Part shown: positions 1 through 7,203 of the stretch, piece by piece
Position numbering within the stretch: position 1 is the first letter of the stretch
Layout: every line of letters begins with the position of its first letter
Source of the DNA: Pirellulales bacterium
GTDB taxonomy: Bacteria > Planctomycetota > Planctomycetia > Pirellulales > DATAWG01
Direction of reading: 5' to 3'
DNA length: 64,000 nucleotides
Assembly: GCA_036267355.1 (NCBI GenBank)
Contig: DATAWG010000088.1
Coordinates: forward strand, 1-64,000
Notes under the pieces: model-generated
What the model was told of the DNA's origin: nothing
Seen by the model: only the letters and a program-made list of their open reading frames with translations
Database searches by the model: none
Translations under genes and position numbers: made by a program

Positions 1-357
1 GGAGCGCCGCACGACGACAACCGCCCGCAATCCGCGGCCGTCTTGAAAACCGCGGCGCGTCCAACGATTCAGTCAGGCGGTATCAACTCCCGGCGCCGGC
101 ACTGGCAGACTGCGCTTGCCCAGTGCCGCACGGTCGCCTCCGTCCATTCGATCGTCGACGCTTGCGCCATTGCTCTGCCTCTCTAGGCCGGACCGGATTT
201 GGAAGTCGTGTACGAAGGTATACGATATTGGCTCGATCTGCGGCAAGCTGTTTAAACGCGCTCGTCCTCCGCGCCCCTTTTGGCCGGCGAGCCGCGACAC
301 CAGAATTCGTCGATGCGTTGGCCTTGCCTCGCTAGCGTTCGACAGCTTGTTGCATCG

Positions 358-699
358 GAAAATACCATAACGATTTTTGCGCTCTTCCACCGATAGGCAG
401 TTTGCGGCAATCAAAATCTCGTCGATCGCCCTGCCAGCCGGCATGTCGTCCGCAACGAGAAACACGCCGGGCATCGGCATGCCCGCCGCGACCCGGTTGT
501 ATGCGAAGCGAACCACGGTGTTGCGATCGTGCGTCAGCAATACCAATCCGCGCGCCGCGGCTCACTCTAGGACGGTTGGATCGGCCGCTTCCGCTAAGCC
601 AACCTCGCGCGTGCGAGTGAATTCCAGGGCGGGATCGCGGCGGGTGAGGCCGTCGACGATGTGCTCGTTAAAGTTCTGATCAACGAGGAAGATCGTCAT
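358..699 (-). pseudogene. DUF5615 PIN-like toxin, interrupted by an in-frame TGA
   Basis: Reading from the ATG at 699 gives MTIFLVDQNFNEHIVDGL, the usual N-terminus of DUF5615 PIN-like nucleases (early Asp in LVDxN). The frame hits TGA at 564-562 directly after PTVLE and continues in the same frame as AAARGLVLLTHDRNTV, then MPMPGVFLVADDMPAG and AIDEIL, the family's second acidic motif and C-terminal half. Family members from memory have Trp at the stop position (LEWA), so TGG to TGA is the simplest explanation. Family-like sequence ends near 358; beyond it the frame runs without homology to 73 through a degenerate copy of the local CTCGCTAACG repeat, so the natural 3' end also seems lost. The start overlaps the stop of the DUF433 gene (ATGA), the normal antitoxin-toxin arrangement. 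A sequencing error at one base cannot be excluded. Confidence 0.7.
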
Positions 700-1049
700 T
701 CGTCCAATCCCTTTGAACGGGCTCGGGCCAATAACTCATCGTTGCTGACGTTGCCAGTCATCCCCGCTTCTTGCAGCTTGCGGGCGACCATGGCCGCCTC
801 CTCATCGCAACTGCGCAAATAGTTGTCGAACGGCGTCGGATTTGCCAAATAGTGGGTGATGATCGCGTAGACGTCTGCCAGCGCCAGCGACCGATAGCTG
901 CGCACGATGCCCTCGGGGGATTCGCCTCGCCGGAAGGCCCTGAGAACCAGTTCCAGAAGGACGCGGCTCTTACCAACGCGAAAAATGCCCGGCGGGTCTT
1001 CCGATAAGGGAACCACTACAGTCAACGGTTCGAAATCGACAGTCGTCAT
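696..1049 (-). CDS. DUF433 domain protein, putative antitoxin
   Basis: A 117-residue soluble protein. The segment GIFRVGKSRVLLELVLRAFR followed by GESPEGIVRSYRSLALADVY is the DUF433 signature, a small helix-turn-helix fold (about residues 20-70) that in characterised loci acts as the DNA-binding antitoxin of a DUF5615 PIN-like toxin. The C-terminal 45 residues (LRSCDEEAAMVARKLQEAGM) are helical and probably toxin-binding; that is inference. Its stop codon overlaps the start of the downstream toxin gene, which carries a premature stop, so this antitoxin may now be an orphan. Start chosen at the ATG giving MTTVDFEPL; no other good upstream start was seen. Confidence 0.75.
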   Translation of the reverse strand: MTTVDFEPLTVVVPLSEDPPGIFRVGKSRVLLELVLRAFRRGESPEGIVRSYRSLALADVYAIITHYLANPTPFDNYLRSCDEEAAMVARKLQEAGMTGNVSNDELLARARSKGLDE

Positions 1050-1211
1050 CGCGAGGTACCTGTATAGAATGATGCTCCCGCTTACATTCTACCCCATCCG
1101 TCCTGAGCGCGCCATTCCGCTCGCTGTGCCGCACGATGCGCTGGCCGACGCGCCTGAAATGGGTCGATGCTTGCCGGCGCCATTCAGACTTGATTGGATA
1201 GAACAGAAATT

Positions 1212-1490
1212 TTATCGAACGCTTCCGACCGCATAGTCCACGAAATCGCGGCCGATCGTGTTCCAGTTCACCCGCACCGTGACGATCTCTCCGTTGAAGA
1301 TGTCGTTGCTGTTATGCGGATTAACGATCTCGAAAAGCTGGCTGGTGGCGTTGTAGGCCACGATCATGTCGAAGTGATTCGAAACGTAGCCCGAATCCCG
1401 AGGCGTCGTTTGCGACAGTAGCATCAACGGCTTGCCGGCATTGAAGTCGGCGGCGAGTGTGGTCGTGATCGACCTGAGCCTTTTTGCCAA
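1212..1490 (-). pseudogene. C-terminal remnant resembling a calpain-like cysteine peptidase domain
   Basis: The translation is open from about 1562 but has no ATG; only a TTG at 1490 could start it. The segment SNHFDMIVAYNATSQLFEI then VNPHNSND and VTVRVNWNTIGRDFVDYAV resembles the C-terminal part of planctomycete C2-type (calpain-like) peptidase domains, where a His in an H-x-Y-x-V strand and an Asn in an N-P-(W/H) turn complete the active site. No upstream portion with the catalytic Cys is present in this frame or nearby, so I read it as a decayed 3' fragment. The family assignment is tentative; it may simply be a short hypothetical protein. Confidence 0.3.
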
Positions 1491-1582
1491 CTGCGACTCA
1501 AAGCTCGTTGCCTTGGTTGTGCATCGACATCGGAGTAGCTTAGCGTCGGGCGGGGCGAAGTGTTATGCCGCAATTGTGATGG

Positions 1583-1623
1583 CAAAAAAAATCGGGGCCA
1601 ACCGTTGAAGGTTGGCCCCGATT
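1583..1623 (-). terminator. Rho-independent terminator
   Basis: On the minus strand a 13-bp stem AATCGGGGCCAAC / GTTGGCCCCGATT with an 8-base loop is followed directly by a run of eight T (1583-1590 read in reverse). It lies about 36 bp after the stop codon of the cysteine-rich secreted protein gene, exactly where its transcript should end. Confidence 0.9.
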
Positions 1624-1658
1624 CGGCATAAATGCCGCTTCGCGATGATGCGAAGGGG

Positions 1659-2168
1659 TTACCGGCAAGAACCGCAGTCGAGTTGGCTGCACGTTTTGCC
1701 GTACGAGTTGGCGTAGCAGCTGTCGCCGAAGAGCATCCAATCCCGACCGTGGCGGTATTCGTGGTGCCGGTCGCAACCGTCGTGATCGCAGCCGCGGTGA
1801 TCGCAGCCATTGTGATCGCAACCATTGTGATCGCAACCATTGTGATCGCAGCCGTTGTGATCGCAGCCGTTGCCCTGCGGCGCTCGCGGCGGGTTTCCGC
1901 CGAACGTGACTTTGAACGGCGGAAGAAGCTGCTTGAACGTGCTCCGAGGAAATCTGCTCCAAACCGGCGGCGCGCTCGGCTTAGGACTCGATGGACCGAA
2001 GGGGCCCTCTTCGCTGACCAATGTTCCGCCCTGATGCTTGAGCCCCTTGAGCGGATTGACGGTATGGGCCGGCGATTGGCCTTTGATATTCTTCGCCTCG
2101 ACCGATCCGACCTGCATGGCAATCATTCCGAAACCGAACGCGACCGCGATTAGCAAAGAACGACTCAT
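1659..2168 (-). CDS. Secreted Cys/His-rich protein with tandem CDHNG pentapeptides
   Basis: A 169-residue protein with a clear signal peptide (MSRSLLIAVAFGFGMIAMQV, cleavage probably after VEA, about residue 25). The middle is basic and Pro-rich; about residues 100-135 hold a tandem array of G-C-D-H-N pentapeptides (four exact N-G-C-D-H units, then variants R-G-C-D-H and D-G-C-D-R), followed by a His-rich stretch (RHHEYRHGRD) and a Cys-rich tail (TCSQLDCGSCR). Regularly spaced Cys, Asp and His suggest metal binding or disulfide cross-linking outside the cytoplasm; that is inference and no family is recognised. It is a single-gene unit with its own terminator. The array is encoded by a 15-bp DNA repeat, so copy number may vary between strains. 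Confidence 0.8.
   Translation of the reverse strand: MSRSLLIAVAFGFGMIAMQVGSVEAKNIKGQSPAHTVNPLKGLKHQGGTLVSEEGPFGPSSPKPSAPPVWSRFPRSTFKQLLPPFKVTFGGNPPRAPQGNGCDHNGCDHNGCDHNGCDHNGCDHRGCDHDGCDRHHEYRHGRDWMLFGDSCYANSYGKTCSQLDCGSCR
1782..1871. repeat. 15-bp tandem repeat encoding CDHNG units
   Basis: The plus-strand 9-mer GTGATCGCA recurs at 1782, 1797, 1812, 1827, 1842 and 1857, a strict 15-bp period with variable 6-bp remainders (GCCATT, ACCATT, GCCGTT). It lies wholly inside the cysteine-rich secreted gene on the minus strand and keeps its frame. Confidence 0.9.
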
Positions 2169-2607
2169 GGCACACCAAACCTTTCTGAATTCACGAGTTA
2201 CGAGTTGTATTCGGCAGGCGTTTTGCTTGCCACTACAATGCTCAGCGTGAAATCGCCCGGGATGTTACGCCGGCCGGCTAAAAAAGGCCTCCTCAGCAGA
2301 ATCTGTGGGTGAATTCTGGCTCGCAAGGGCACCAAGCCTGTGATAAGGCGATTTTCGCGGTTTCGGGCTAGCGCGGCACCCCATTTTTTGGATTTGTTGG
2401 CAACGCGGTGGATTCGACGCCAATCGCGCGCGCCAAATCATCATCAAGGCAGGCAAGGGGAGCCAGAAAAACCACCGCATCGGAATTCGACTAAAGACCG
2501 CGGGGCACATTCGCCGATCCAAGGAATTCTTCAGCGTCGCAGTTTTTAGCAAGTGCGCTCGCACGGATGCAGTCGTCGATAGCGAGCAGGTTGTCGGAGA
2601 CAACACG
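2169..2607. other. Intergenic gap, divergent promoter region expected
   Basis: This gap separates the minus-strand cysteine-rich secreted gene from the plus-strand secreted protein at 2608, so both promoters should lie here. I see no convincing promoter pair, hairpin or small gene; open frames on the minus strand lack codon character. Confidence 0.5.
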
Positions 2608-3228
2608 ATGCAAGCAGCGGTCGTGTCGGTGTTGCTGATGGCCGGCGTTTGTGGGGCCGCGCCGAGCCCAAGCAACTGCGAAAATTCCCCCGCGGTCGTT
2701 CGGCAGGGCTACAGCGACGGCATGCAGCCGGCGGCTCGGCTTTGGTCGCCCGTGGCGCCCGATGGCACCGTGACTTACAACACCGCGCTGTTCGGCCGGC
2801 CGCGATACTCGCCACTCTGGTTGGTCCCTAGCCGGGCGACCTTCTATCCGGGCAACTATGCCCGGCCGTATGATTATCGCGAGAGATTCGATTATCCGTG
2901 GAATGGCCCGCGGCCGGCGCCGGAAGCGCCGGCGTTTGCGGGGCCTCCGGCGCCGGAGCCGTATCCGCCTCGTGGCCCGCTGCCAGAAGGCCCGGGCCTG
3001 GCTGCATCGGCCCAGCATCTGCCCGCGAGCGCATGGCCGACGGCGACGGCCGCGGAATATGTTCGCCAATCGCAATCGCGCCTCGCGTCCAACAGCCGAT
3101 TGAAAGAAGGGACGGGCACCGCGCGGCCGAGCGAAACGTGCGATAAGATCGACGGGTCGCTCGGAGGCAGCCCCCCATTTCAACAGGCCGCCAAGGCGCC
3201 ACGGAACAACGATATCGAATCGCCATGA
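2608..3228 (+). CDS. Secreted Pro-rich protein of unknown function
   Basis: A 206-residue protein beginning with a signal peptide (MQAAVVSVLLMAGVCGAAPS, probable cleavage after CGA). The mature part contains aromatic and Arg-rich stretches (FYPGNYARPYDYRERFDYPW) and a run rich in Pro and Ala (about residues 95-135). No domain is recognised. A GGAG Shine-Dalgarno sits 8 bp before the ATG. Its stop overlaps the start of the following amidohydrolase gene (ATGA at 3225-3228), so the two are probably translationally coupled, although a secreted protein and a cytoplasmic amidase do not obviously share a task. Confidence 0.65.
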   Translation: MQAAVVSVLLMAGVCGAAPSPSNCENSPAVVRQGYSDGMQPAARLWSPVAPDGTVTYNTALFGRPRYSPLWLVPSRATFYPGNYARPYDYRERFDYPWNGPRPAPEAPAFAGPPAPEPYPPRGPLPEGPGLAASAQHLPASAWPTATAAEYVRQSQSRLASNSRLKEGTGTARPSETCDKIDGSLGGSPPFQQAAKAPRNNDIESP

Positions 3229-4046
3229 CCCAGCCGTTTCTCGCCGCCGCCGTTCAAATGCAGTCGGGCGAGGACAAGGGGGCGAATCTGGCCGCGGCCA
3301 TCCGGCTGGTCGAGCAAGCGGCCGCCGCCGGAGCCGAACTCGTCGCGCTGCCCGAGTTGTTCAACTGCCTCGGCACGTATGCGAAGGTCTGTGCGGAAGC
3401 GGAAGCCGTGCCGGGGCCCACCAGCGAGACCATGGCGAATCTGGCCGCCCGGCTGGGGATCACGTTGCTCGCGGGCAGCATCGCCGAACGAGCGCCGCTC
3501 GGCGCTGCGACGGCCATTTACAACACAAGCCTGCTCTTCGATCCCGACGGCCGGCTGTTGGCGCGGTATCGCAAGATGCACCGTTTCGACGTCGATCTGC
3601 CGGGGCAGGTCGTGGCGCGTGAATCGGATTGGTTTGCGGCGGGCGCCAATATCGCGACCGCCACGACGCCGCTCGGCGCGCTGGGCACGGCGATCTGCTA
3701 CGACTTGCGGTTTCCCGAATTGTTTCGGCGGATGGCGTCGGCCGGCGTGCAAGTGATTCTGCTCCCTTCGGCATTCACGCTCCACACCGGCCGCGACCAT
3801 TGGCAAGTGTTGCTGCGCGCCCGGGCGATCGAGAATCAGGCATACGTCGTCGCCCCGAATCAGTGTGGCCGTCATTCTCCGCAACTCGTGAGCTACGGTC
3901 ATTCGGCAATTGTCGATCCGTGGGGGCGGGTGTTGGCAAGCGGGCCTGAGAGCGGCGAAGCGATCGTCGCCGCCGAAATCGATTTGGCATATCTTTCGAC
4001 CGTGCGCAGTCAACTTCCCGCACTCGCGCATCGGCGCTTTCTTTAG
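3225..4046 (+). CDS. Nit/carbon-nitrogen hydrolase family amidase
   Basis: A 273-residue cytoplasmic enzyme of the nitrilase superfamily. The Glu-Lys-Cys triad is visible as Glu44 (ALPELFNC), Lys117 (RYRKMHRFDV) and Cys158 (AICYDLRFPEL). The motifs KMHRFDV and CYDLRFPELFRRM are those of the Nit1/omega-amidase branch, whose members hydrolyse deaminated glutathione or alpha-keto acid amides such as alpha-ketoglutaramate; the exact substrate cannot be read from sequence. Length is typical for the family. It overlaps the upstream secreted-protein gene by 4 bp and uses the ATG of that overlap. Confidence 0.88.
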   Translation: MTQPFLAAAVQMQSGEDKGANLAAAIRLVEQAAAAGAELVALPELFNCLGTYAKVCAEAEAVPGPTSETMANLAARLGITLLAGSIAERAPLGAATAIYNTSLLFDPDGRLLARYRKMHRFDVDLPGQVVARESDWFAAGANIATATTPLGALGTAICYDLRFPELFRRMASAGVQVILLPSAFTLHTGRDHWQVLLRARAIENQAYVVAPNQCGRHSPQLVSYGHSAIVDPWGRVLASGPESGEAIVAAEIDLAYLSTVRSQLPALAHRRFL

Positions 4047-4856
4047 AAGCCGTTTTGAAAACCGCTGGGGACGGTCGCCTGTCGGCGTGCGCTGATTGCG
4101 CGTGGCGGCGGAAAAAATTTCCCGCAAAAGTTTTTCCGGAAAAATTTCATTCGGGAAATTTGCGGTTGTGCGGTTTGATCGCTTCACGATCTTTCCAGCG
4201 GCGGCATGATTTTCATCCCGCGAACGACGAGGTGGAGCATGCGTGGAAGAAAATGCAAGAGGGCATTTCGCGCGCTCCCGCGCGGCGCGCGATCTCGCGA
4301 AACAAGTTGCTTGACAAGATGCCCTCGCTCCGCAAAATGGGCCAACAGTCAAGCGTGGCAGTGCAGTGTGTCTTGAATCACTTTGCGGAACATCGCCGAA
4401 CTCATCGGCGTTTTATCGGGTCGAAGTTCGCGCTGCGGCTCGGTCGATCAGGTGTGGAAAAATCAGGCGAGCGGCGCGCGAGCGGCGGCGCGACGCAGCG
4501 GCCGGATTTTGATTCGTTGTGCAAAGTTGGTCACGACATACCGCGGCCTTCGCAGGAACGACGCGGCGCCGCAAGCGAATGCTTGGGGGTGCGACTGAGG
4601 GATCGAATGCAGGCGACTTAGTCGCGCGCTGGATGCCCCCCCTAGCTGCGCCGCGCTCTCGTGCGGCATAATGCGATGGCGCCGAGCGCTAGGCTTCGTT
4701 GCGCAGAAAAATAACTCGGCATTTTGAACTCGGCGGTTCCATGCCCACGGCTTTGCGTGGGCACCCACCTTGAGGCGGTCGCCGAGTAGAATTTTTCGGT
4801 CGGTCCTAATTCTGCACGGCCGGTGCCGAGCTCGTTCCGTCAAAAGCCATTTTCCC
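4047..4856. other. 810-bp gap with AT-rich inverted repeats, no supported gene
   Basis: The segment 4110-4160 is unusually AT-rich for the region and holds short inverted repeats (TTTCCCGC against GGGAAA). Around 4255-4335 the string GAGGGCAT recurs inverted as ATGCCCTC about 65 bp later, forming a possible long stem with CGCGCGC-rich sequence inside. A plus-strand open frame (4055-4621) has only a TTG start, no domain and a basic shadow-like composition, so I do not call it. The last 120 bp contain a variant of the MITE-like repeat (separate entry). Confidence 0.5.
4690..4811. repeat. Divergent MITE-like element variant
   Basis: The right end AATTTTTCGGTCGGTCCTAA closely matches the terminal sequence of the complete element ending at 6089 (ATTTTTCGGCCGGGCCTAA). 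The left end TAGGCTTCGTTGCGCAGAAA is a weaker match to the other terminus. The interior instead carries a TGCCCACG/CGTGGGCA hairpin around 4742-4763. It ends about 45 bp before the folK start. Confidence 0.4.
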
Positions 4857-5936
4857 ATGACTGCGGCGCTCGTTGCGCTTGGCGCGAATCTTGGCGATCG
4901 ACGCGCGATGCTCGATCGGGCCGTGCAGTTGCTCGCCGAGCGGCCGCATGTGCGACTGATTGCGGCAAGCCGCCCGCTCGTGACACGGCCGATCGGCGGA
5001 GACGCGGATCAGCCTGAATTTCTAAACGCGGCCGCATTGTTCGAAACGGCGCTTGGCCCGGCCGAATTTCTTGCCGCGATGGCGGAAATCGAGCTCGCCT
5101 TGGGCCGTCGCCGCGACGAGCCGCGCTGGAGCGCCCGCCCCATCGATTTGGACCTTTTGCTTTTCGGATCGTTGGTGCTCGACGCGCCGGGGCTGAGCGT
5201 GCCTCATCCGCGGATGGGTTTCCGGCGGTTCGTGATCGAGCCGGCTGCGGAAATCGCCCCCGACATGCGGCATCCCACGATTCTTTGGACGCTGGCCGAA
5301 CTGCGCGACCATTTGCGTTTCGCGCCGCCCTATGTCGCGATCGCCGGTGCGCCGCGAGCGGGAAAATCGGCGCTGGCGGCCGACGTGTCCGTCTCGCTTG
5401 GCGCTCGGCTACTGGCCGATCCGACGACCAGGCAAACGGCTGCGGGAGCCGCTGCCGGCCCGTCCGCTGACGCCCTTGCATCTGGTCCGGCCTGGCAACG
5501 CGAGATAGAATTGCTCGGGTTGCGATTCAATCAGTTGGCGATGTCGGGATTGGCATCGCCGTCAGGCGGCGCGGGCCACGCGCCAAATGCGGCGATTGGC
5601 GACTATTGGTTCGATCAATCGCTCTGTGTTGCGGCAATCGCCGTTCCCGCGGAACAAGCGGCGGAGTTTCGCGAACGCTGGCGGGCTGCCGCCGTTCAGG
5701 CGCCACGACCGAAGCTGCTTGTGCTTCTCGATGCGCCGCTCGATTGGCTCTGGGAACAGATAGAACCCACAGCGGAAGTGCGGTCTTGGCTGAATCGCGA
5801 ATCGTTTGCACAATTGCGACAATCGATCGTCGATCGGGCCACCATGCAATACCGCGGGCCGCTGCTGCGATTGGATAGCCGGCAACCGGAACACGCCCGA
5901 GCCGAACTGGCCGCCGCAGTGCAAGCGGCCAATTGA
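4857..5936 (+). CDS. folK: FolK-deoxynucleoside kinase fusion protein
   Basis: A 359-residue two-domain protein. Residues 1-150 are 6-hydroxymethyl-7,8-dihydropterin pyrophosphokinase (folate pathway): ALGANLGDR, PEFLNAA, RWSARPIDLDLLLFG and VPHPRMGFRRFVIEPAAEI are the family motifs, including the two Asp that hold Mg-ATP. From about residue 158 a second domain begins with P-loop GAPRAGKS, followed by LGLRFNQL, IGDYWFDQSL and KLLVLLDAPLDWLWEQI, which match deoxynucleoside kinases of the dAK/dCK type, especially the copy that sits beside folK in Bacteroidota. The classical (D/E)RS motif is replaced by DYWFDQS, as in that group. The fusion would join pterin activation and nucleoside salvage. 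ATG 4857 is chosen over an in-frame start 87 bp upstream, because ALGANLGD normally lies near residue 10. Confidence 0.85.
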   Translation: MTAALVALGANLGDRRAMLDRAVQLLAERPHVRLIAASRPLVTRPIGGDADQPEFLNAAALFETALGPAEFLAAMAEIELALGRRRDEPRWSARPIDLDLLLFGSLVLDAPGLSVPHPRMGFRRFVIEPAAEIAPDMRHPTILWTLAELRDHLRFAPPYVAIAGAPRAGKSALAADVSVSLGARLLADPTTRQTAAGAAAGPSADALASGPAWQREIELLGLRFNQLAMSGLASPSGGAGHAPNAAIGDYWFDQSLCVAAIAVPAEQAAEFRERWRAAAVQAPRPKLLVLLDAPLDWLWEQIEPTAEVRSWLNRESFAQLRQSIVDRATMQYRGPLLRLDSRQPEHARAELAAAVQAAN

Positions 5937-5985
5937 GATTCGCAACCGCGGATAATTCAGAGGCAATGGCCGCATGCGGGAAAGC

Positions 5986-6089
5986 AAGGCTTGGCCGAAA
6001 AGTAACTTCTCCACAGACCCCGCTCCCCTTGCGGGAGAGGGTCGGGTGAGGGGTTCAAGAAGCGGAGGTTATTTTTCGGCCGGGCCTAA
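5986..6089. repeat. MITE-like element, complete copy A
   Basis: About 104 bp bounded by imperfect terminal inverted repeats: AAGGCTTGGCCGAAAAGTAA at the left and, in reverse, TTAGGCCCGGCCGAAAAATA at the right. The interior has an internal stem CTCCCCTTGCGGGAG. Related copies lie at 16562-16650, 33513-33615 and (inverted) 37570-37655. It carries no coding sequence. Confidence 0.75.
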
Positions 6090-6114
6090 GTTCGGCATTG
6101 AAACTCGCGCGGGA

Positions 6115-6194
6115 GGCGCCCCTCGCTAACGCGTCGGGCTAATGTCCCTTCGAGAAACGTCATTGTAGCCCGACGCGTTAGCGAGAGAGGCGCC
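6115..6194. repeat. Inverted pair of CTCGCTAACG planctomycete repeats
   Basis: Left arm GGCGCC then CTCGCTAACGCGTCGGGCTA (6115-6142) faces its reverse complement TAGCCCGACGCGTTAGCGAG then GGCGCC (6166-6194), giving a nearly perfect stem of about 26 bp with a 23-bp loop. It lies 48 bp before panC. The same 20-mer family recurs in many gaps of this window. Confidence 0.8.
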
Positions 6195-6242
6195 GCAAAA
6201 ACGCGACGCTGTTCCTCCGTCGCCAAATCCGAAAATCAACTC

Positions 6243-7115
6243 ATGTCTGACATCGCTTCTCCCGAACTGCCCACCGTCATTCGCGACCCGGATCTCTTGC
6301 TGGACCGCGTGCGCGCCTGGCAAGCCGCGGGCGAGACGGTCGGATTGGTGCCCACGATGGGGGCGCTGCACGCCGGCCATTTGAGCATGGTCGCGCGATC
6401 CACGGCCGAATGCTCCCGCACGGTGGTCACGATTTTCGTCAATCCGGCCCAGTTCGGTCCGGCGGAGGATTTCGACCGCTATCCGCGCCAGCTTGAGCAG
6501 GATGTGGAAAAGCTGCGTGGCGCCGGCGTCGATGTGGTGTTCGCGCCCAGTACTGAAGCGATGTATCCACCCGATTTCGCGACCTATGTCGAAGTGGAAG
6601 GGCTGAGCCAGCATTGGGAAGGGGCGAGCCGGCCGGGGCATTTTCGCGGCGTCGCCACGATCGTGCTCAAATTGTTTCAAGCCGCCCCCGCCGATGTTGC
6701 CTATTTCGGCCAAAAAGACTATCAGCAGGCGGTGATCATTCACCGCATGGTGGCCGATCTGCAATTGCCCATCCAAATCCGCGTGCTGCCGATCGTTCGC
6801 GAAGCCGACGGAATCGCGATGAGTTCGCGAAATGCCTACCTCACGCCCGACGACCGCCAACGGGCGCTCGTGCTATCGCGGAGCCTGCAATTGGCCATGC
6901 AATTGATTCGCGATGGCGAACGCGACGCCCGGCGGATCGCGGATCGCATGCGCGAGATGATCACGTCGACCGAAGGAGTGGCGCTCGATTACGCAACGTT
7001 GGTTGACCCCACGACGCTTGCCGAAAAGACCGAAGTGGTCGGCACAACCGTAGCATTGGTAGCCGCGCGCGTCGGCGCCACGCGATTGATCGACAATGAA
7101 ATCATAACAGGCTGA
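6243..7115 (+). CDS. panC: Pantothenate synthetase
   Basis: A 290-residue cytoplasmic enzyme that condenses pantoate and beta-alanine with ATP hydrolysis, the last step of vitamin B5 synthesis. Family motifs are all present: VPTMGALHAGHLSM (HxGH nucleotide-binding motif), TIFVNPAQFGPAEDFDRYPR, HFRGVATIVLKLF, FGQKDYQQ and the KMSKS-like loop IAMSSRNAYLTP. Length is normal. It follows folK with a 306-bp repeat-filled gap, which is consistent with a vitamin biosynthesis neighbourhood, though panB and panD are not in the window. Confidence 0.97.
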   Translation: MSDIASPELPTVIRDPDLLLDRVRAWQAAGETVGLVPTMGALHAGHLSMVARSTAECSRTVVTIFVNPAQFGPAEDFDRYPRQLEQDVEKLRGAGVDVVFAPSTEAMYPPDFATYVEVEGLSQHWEGASRPGHFRGVATIVLKLFQAAPADVAYFGQKDYQQAVIIHRMVADLQLPIQIRVLPIVREADGIAMSSRNAYLTPDDRQRALVLSRSLQLAMQLIRDGERDARRIADRMREMITSTEGVALDYATLVDPTTLAEKTEVVGTTVALVAARVGATRLIDNEIITG

Positions 7116-7122
7116 AGGCGAC

Positions 7123-7200
7123 AGGCTACAGGCTTAAGAACGCGCGCCCTTCCGCCGTTTGCCTTCGTACCTCAAGCCTTCAGCCTCAAGCCTGTAGCCT
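7123..7200. repeat. Inverted repeat AGGCTACAGGCTT between panC and lgt
   Basis: AGGCTACAGGCTT (7123-7135) and AAGCCTGTAGCCT (7188-7200) are perfect 13-bp arms around a 52-bp loop that holds another AAGCCTTCAGCC copy. The same text occurs at 55648-55674. The right arm ends 3 bp before the lgt ATG, so the folded form could shield the lgt start region; that is inference. Confidence 0.7.
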
Positions 7201-7203
7201 TTT

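Noticed and set aside
562-564. In-frame TGA as a selenocysteine codon
   Set aside because: The position corresponds to Trp in this family, no redox motif surrounds it and no SECIS-like hairpin follows; a nonsense mutation or read error is simpler.
1632-2153. Plus-strand frame with a hydrophobic VIAxIVIATIVIA repeat
   Set aside because: It is the antisense reading of the CDHNG array; the minus-strand gene has a signal peptide, sensible composition and a terminator.
4055-4621. 188-residue plus-strand frame after the Nit amidase
   Set aside because: Only a TTG start, no Shine-Dalgarno, no domain, and composition like random high-GC translation.
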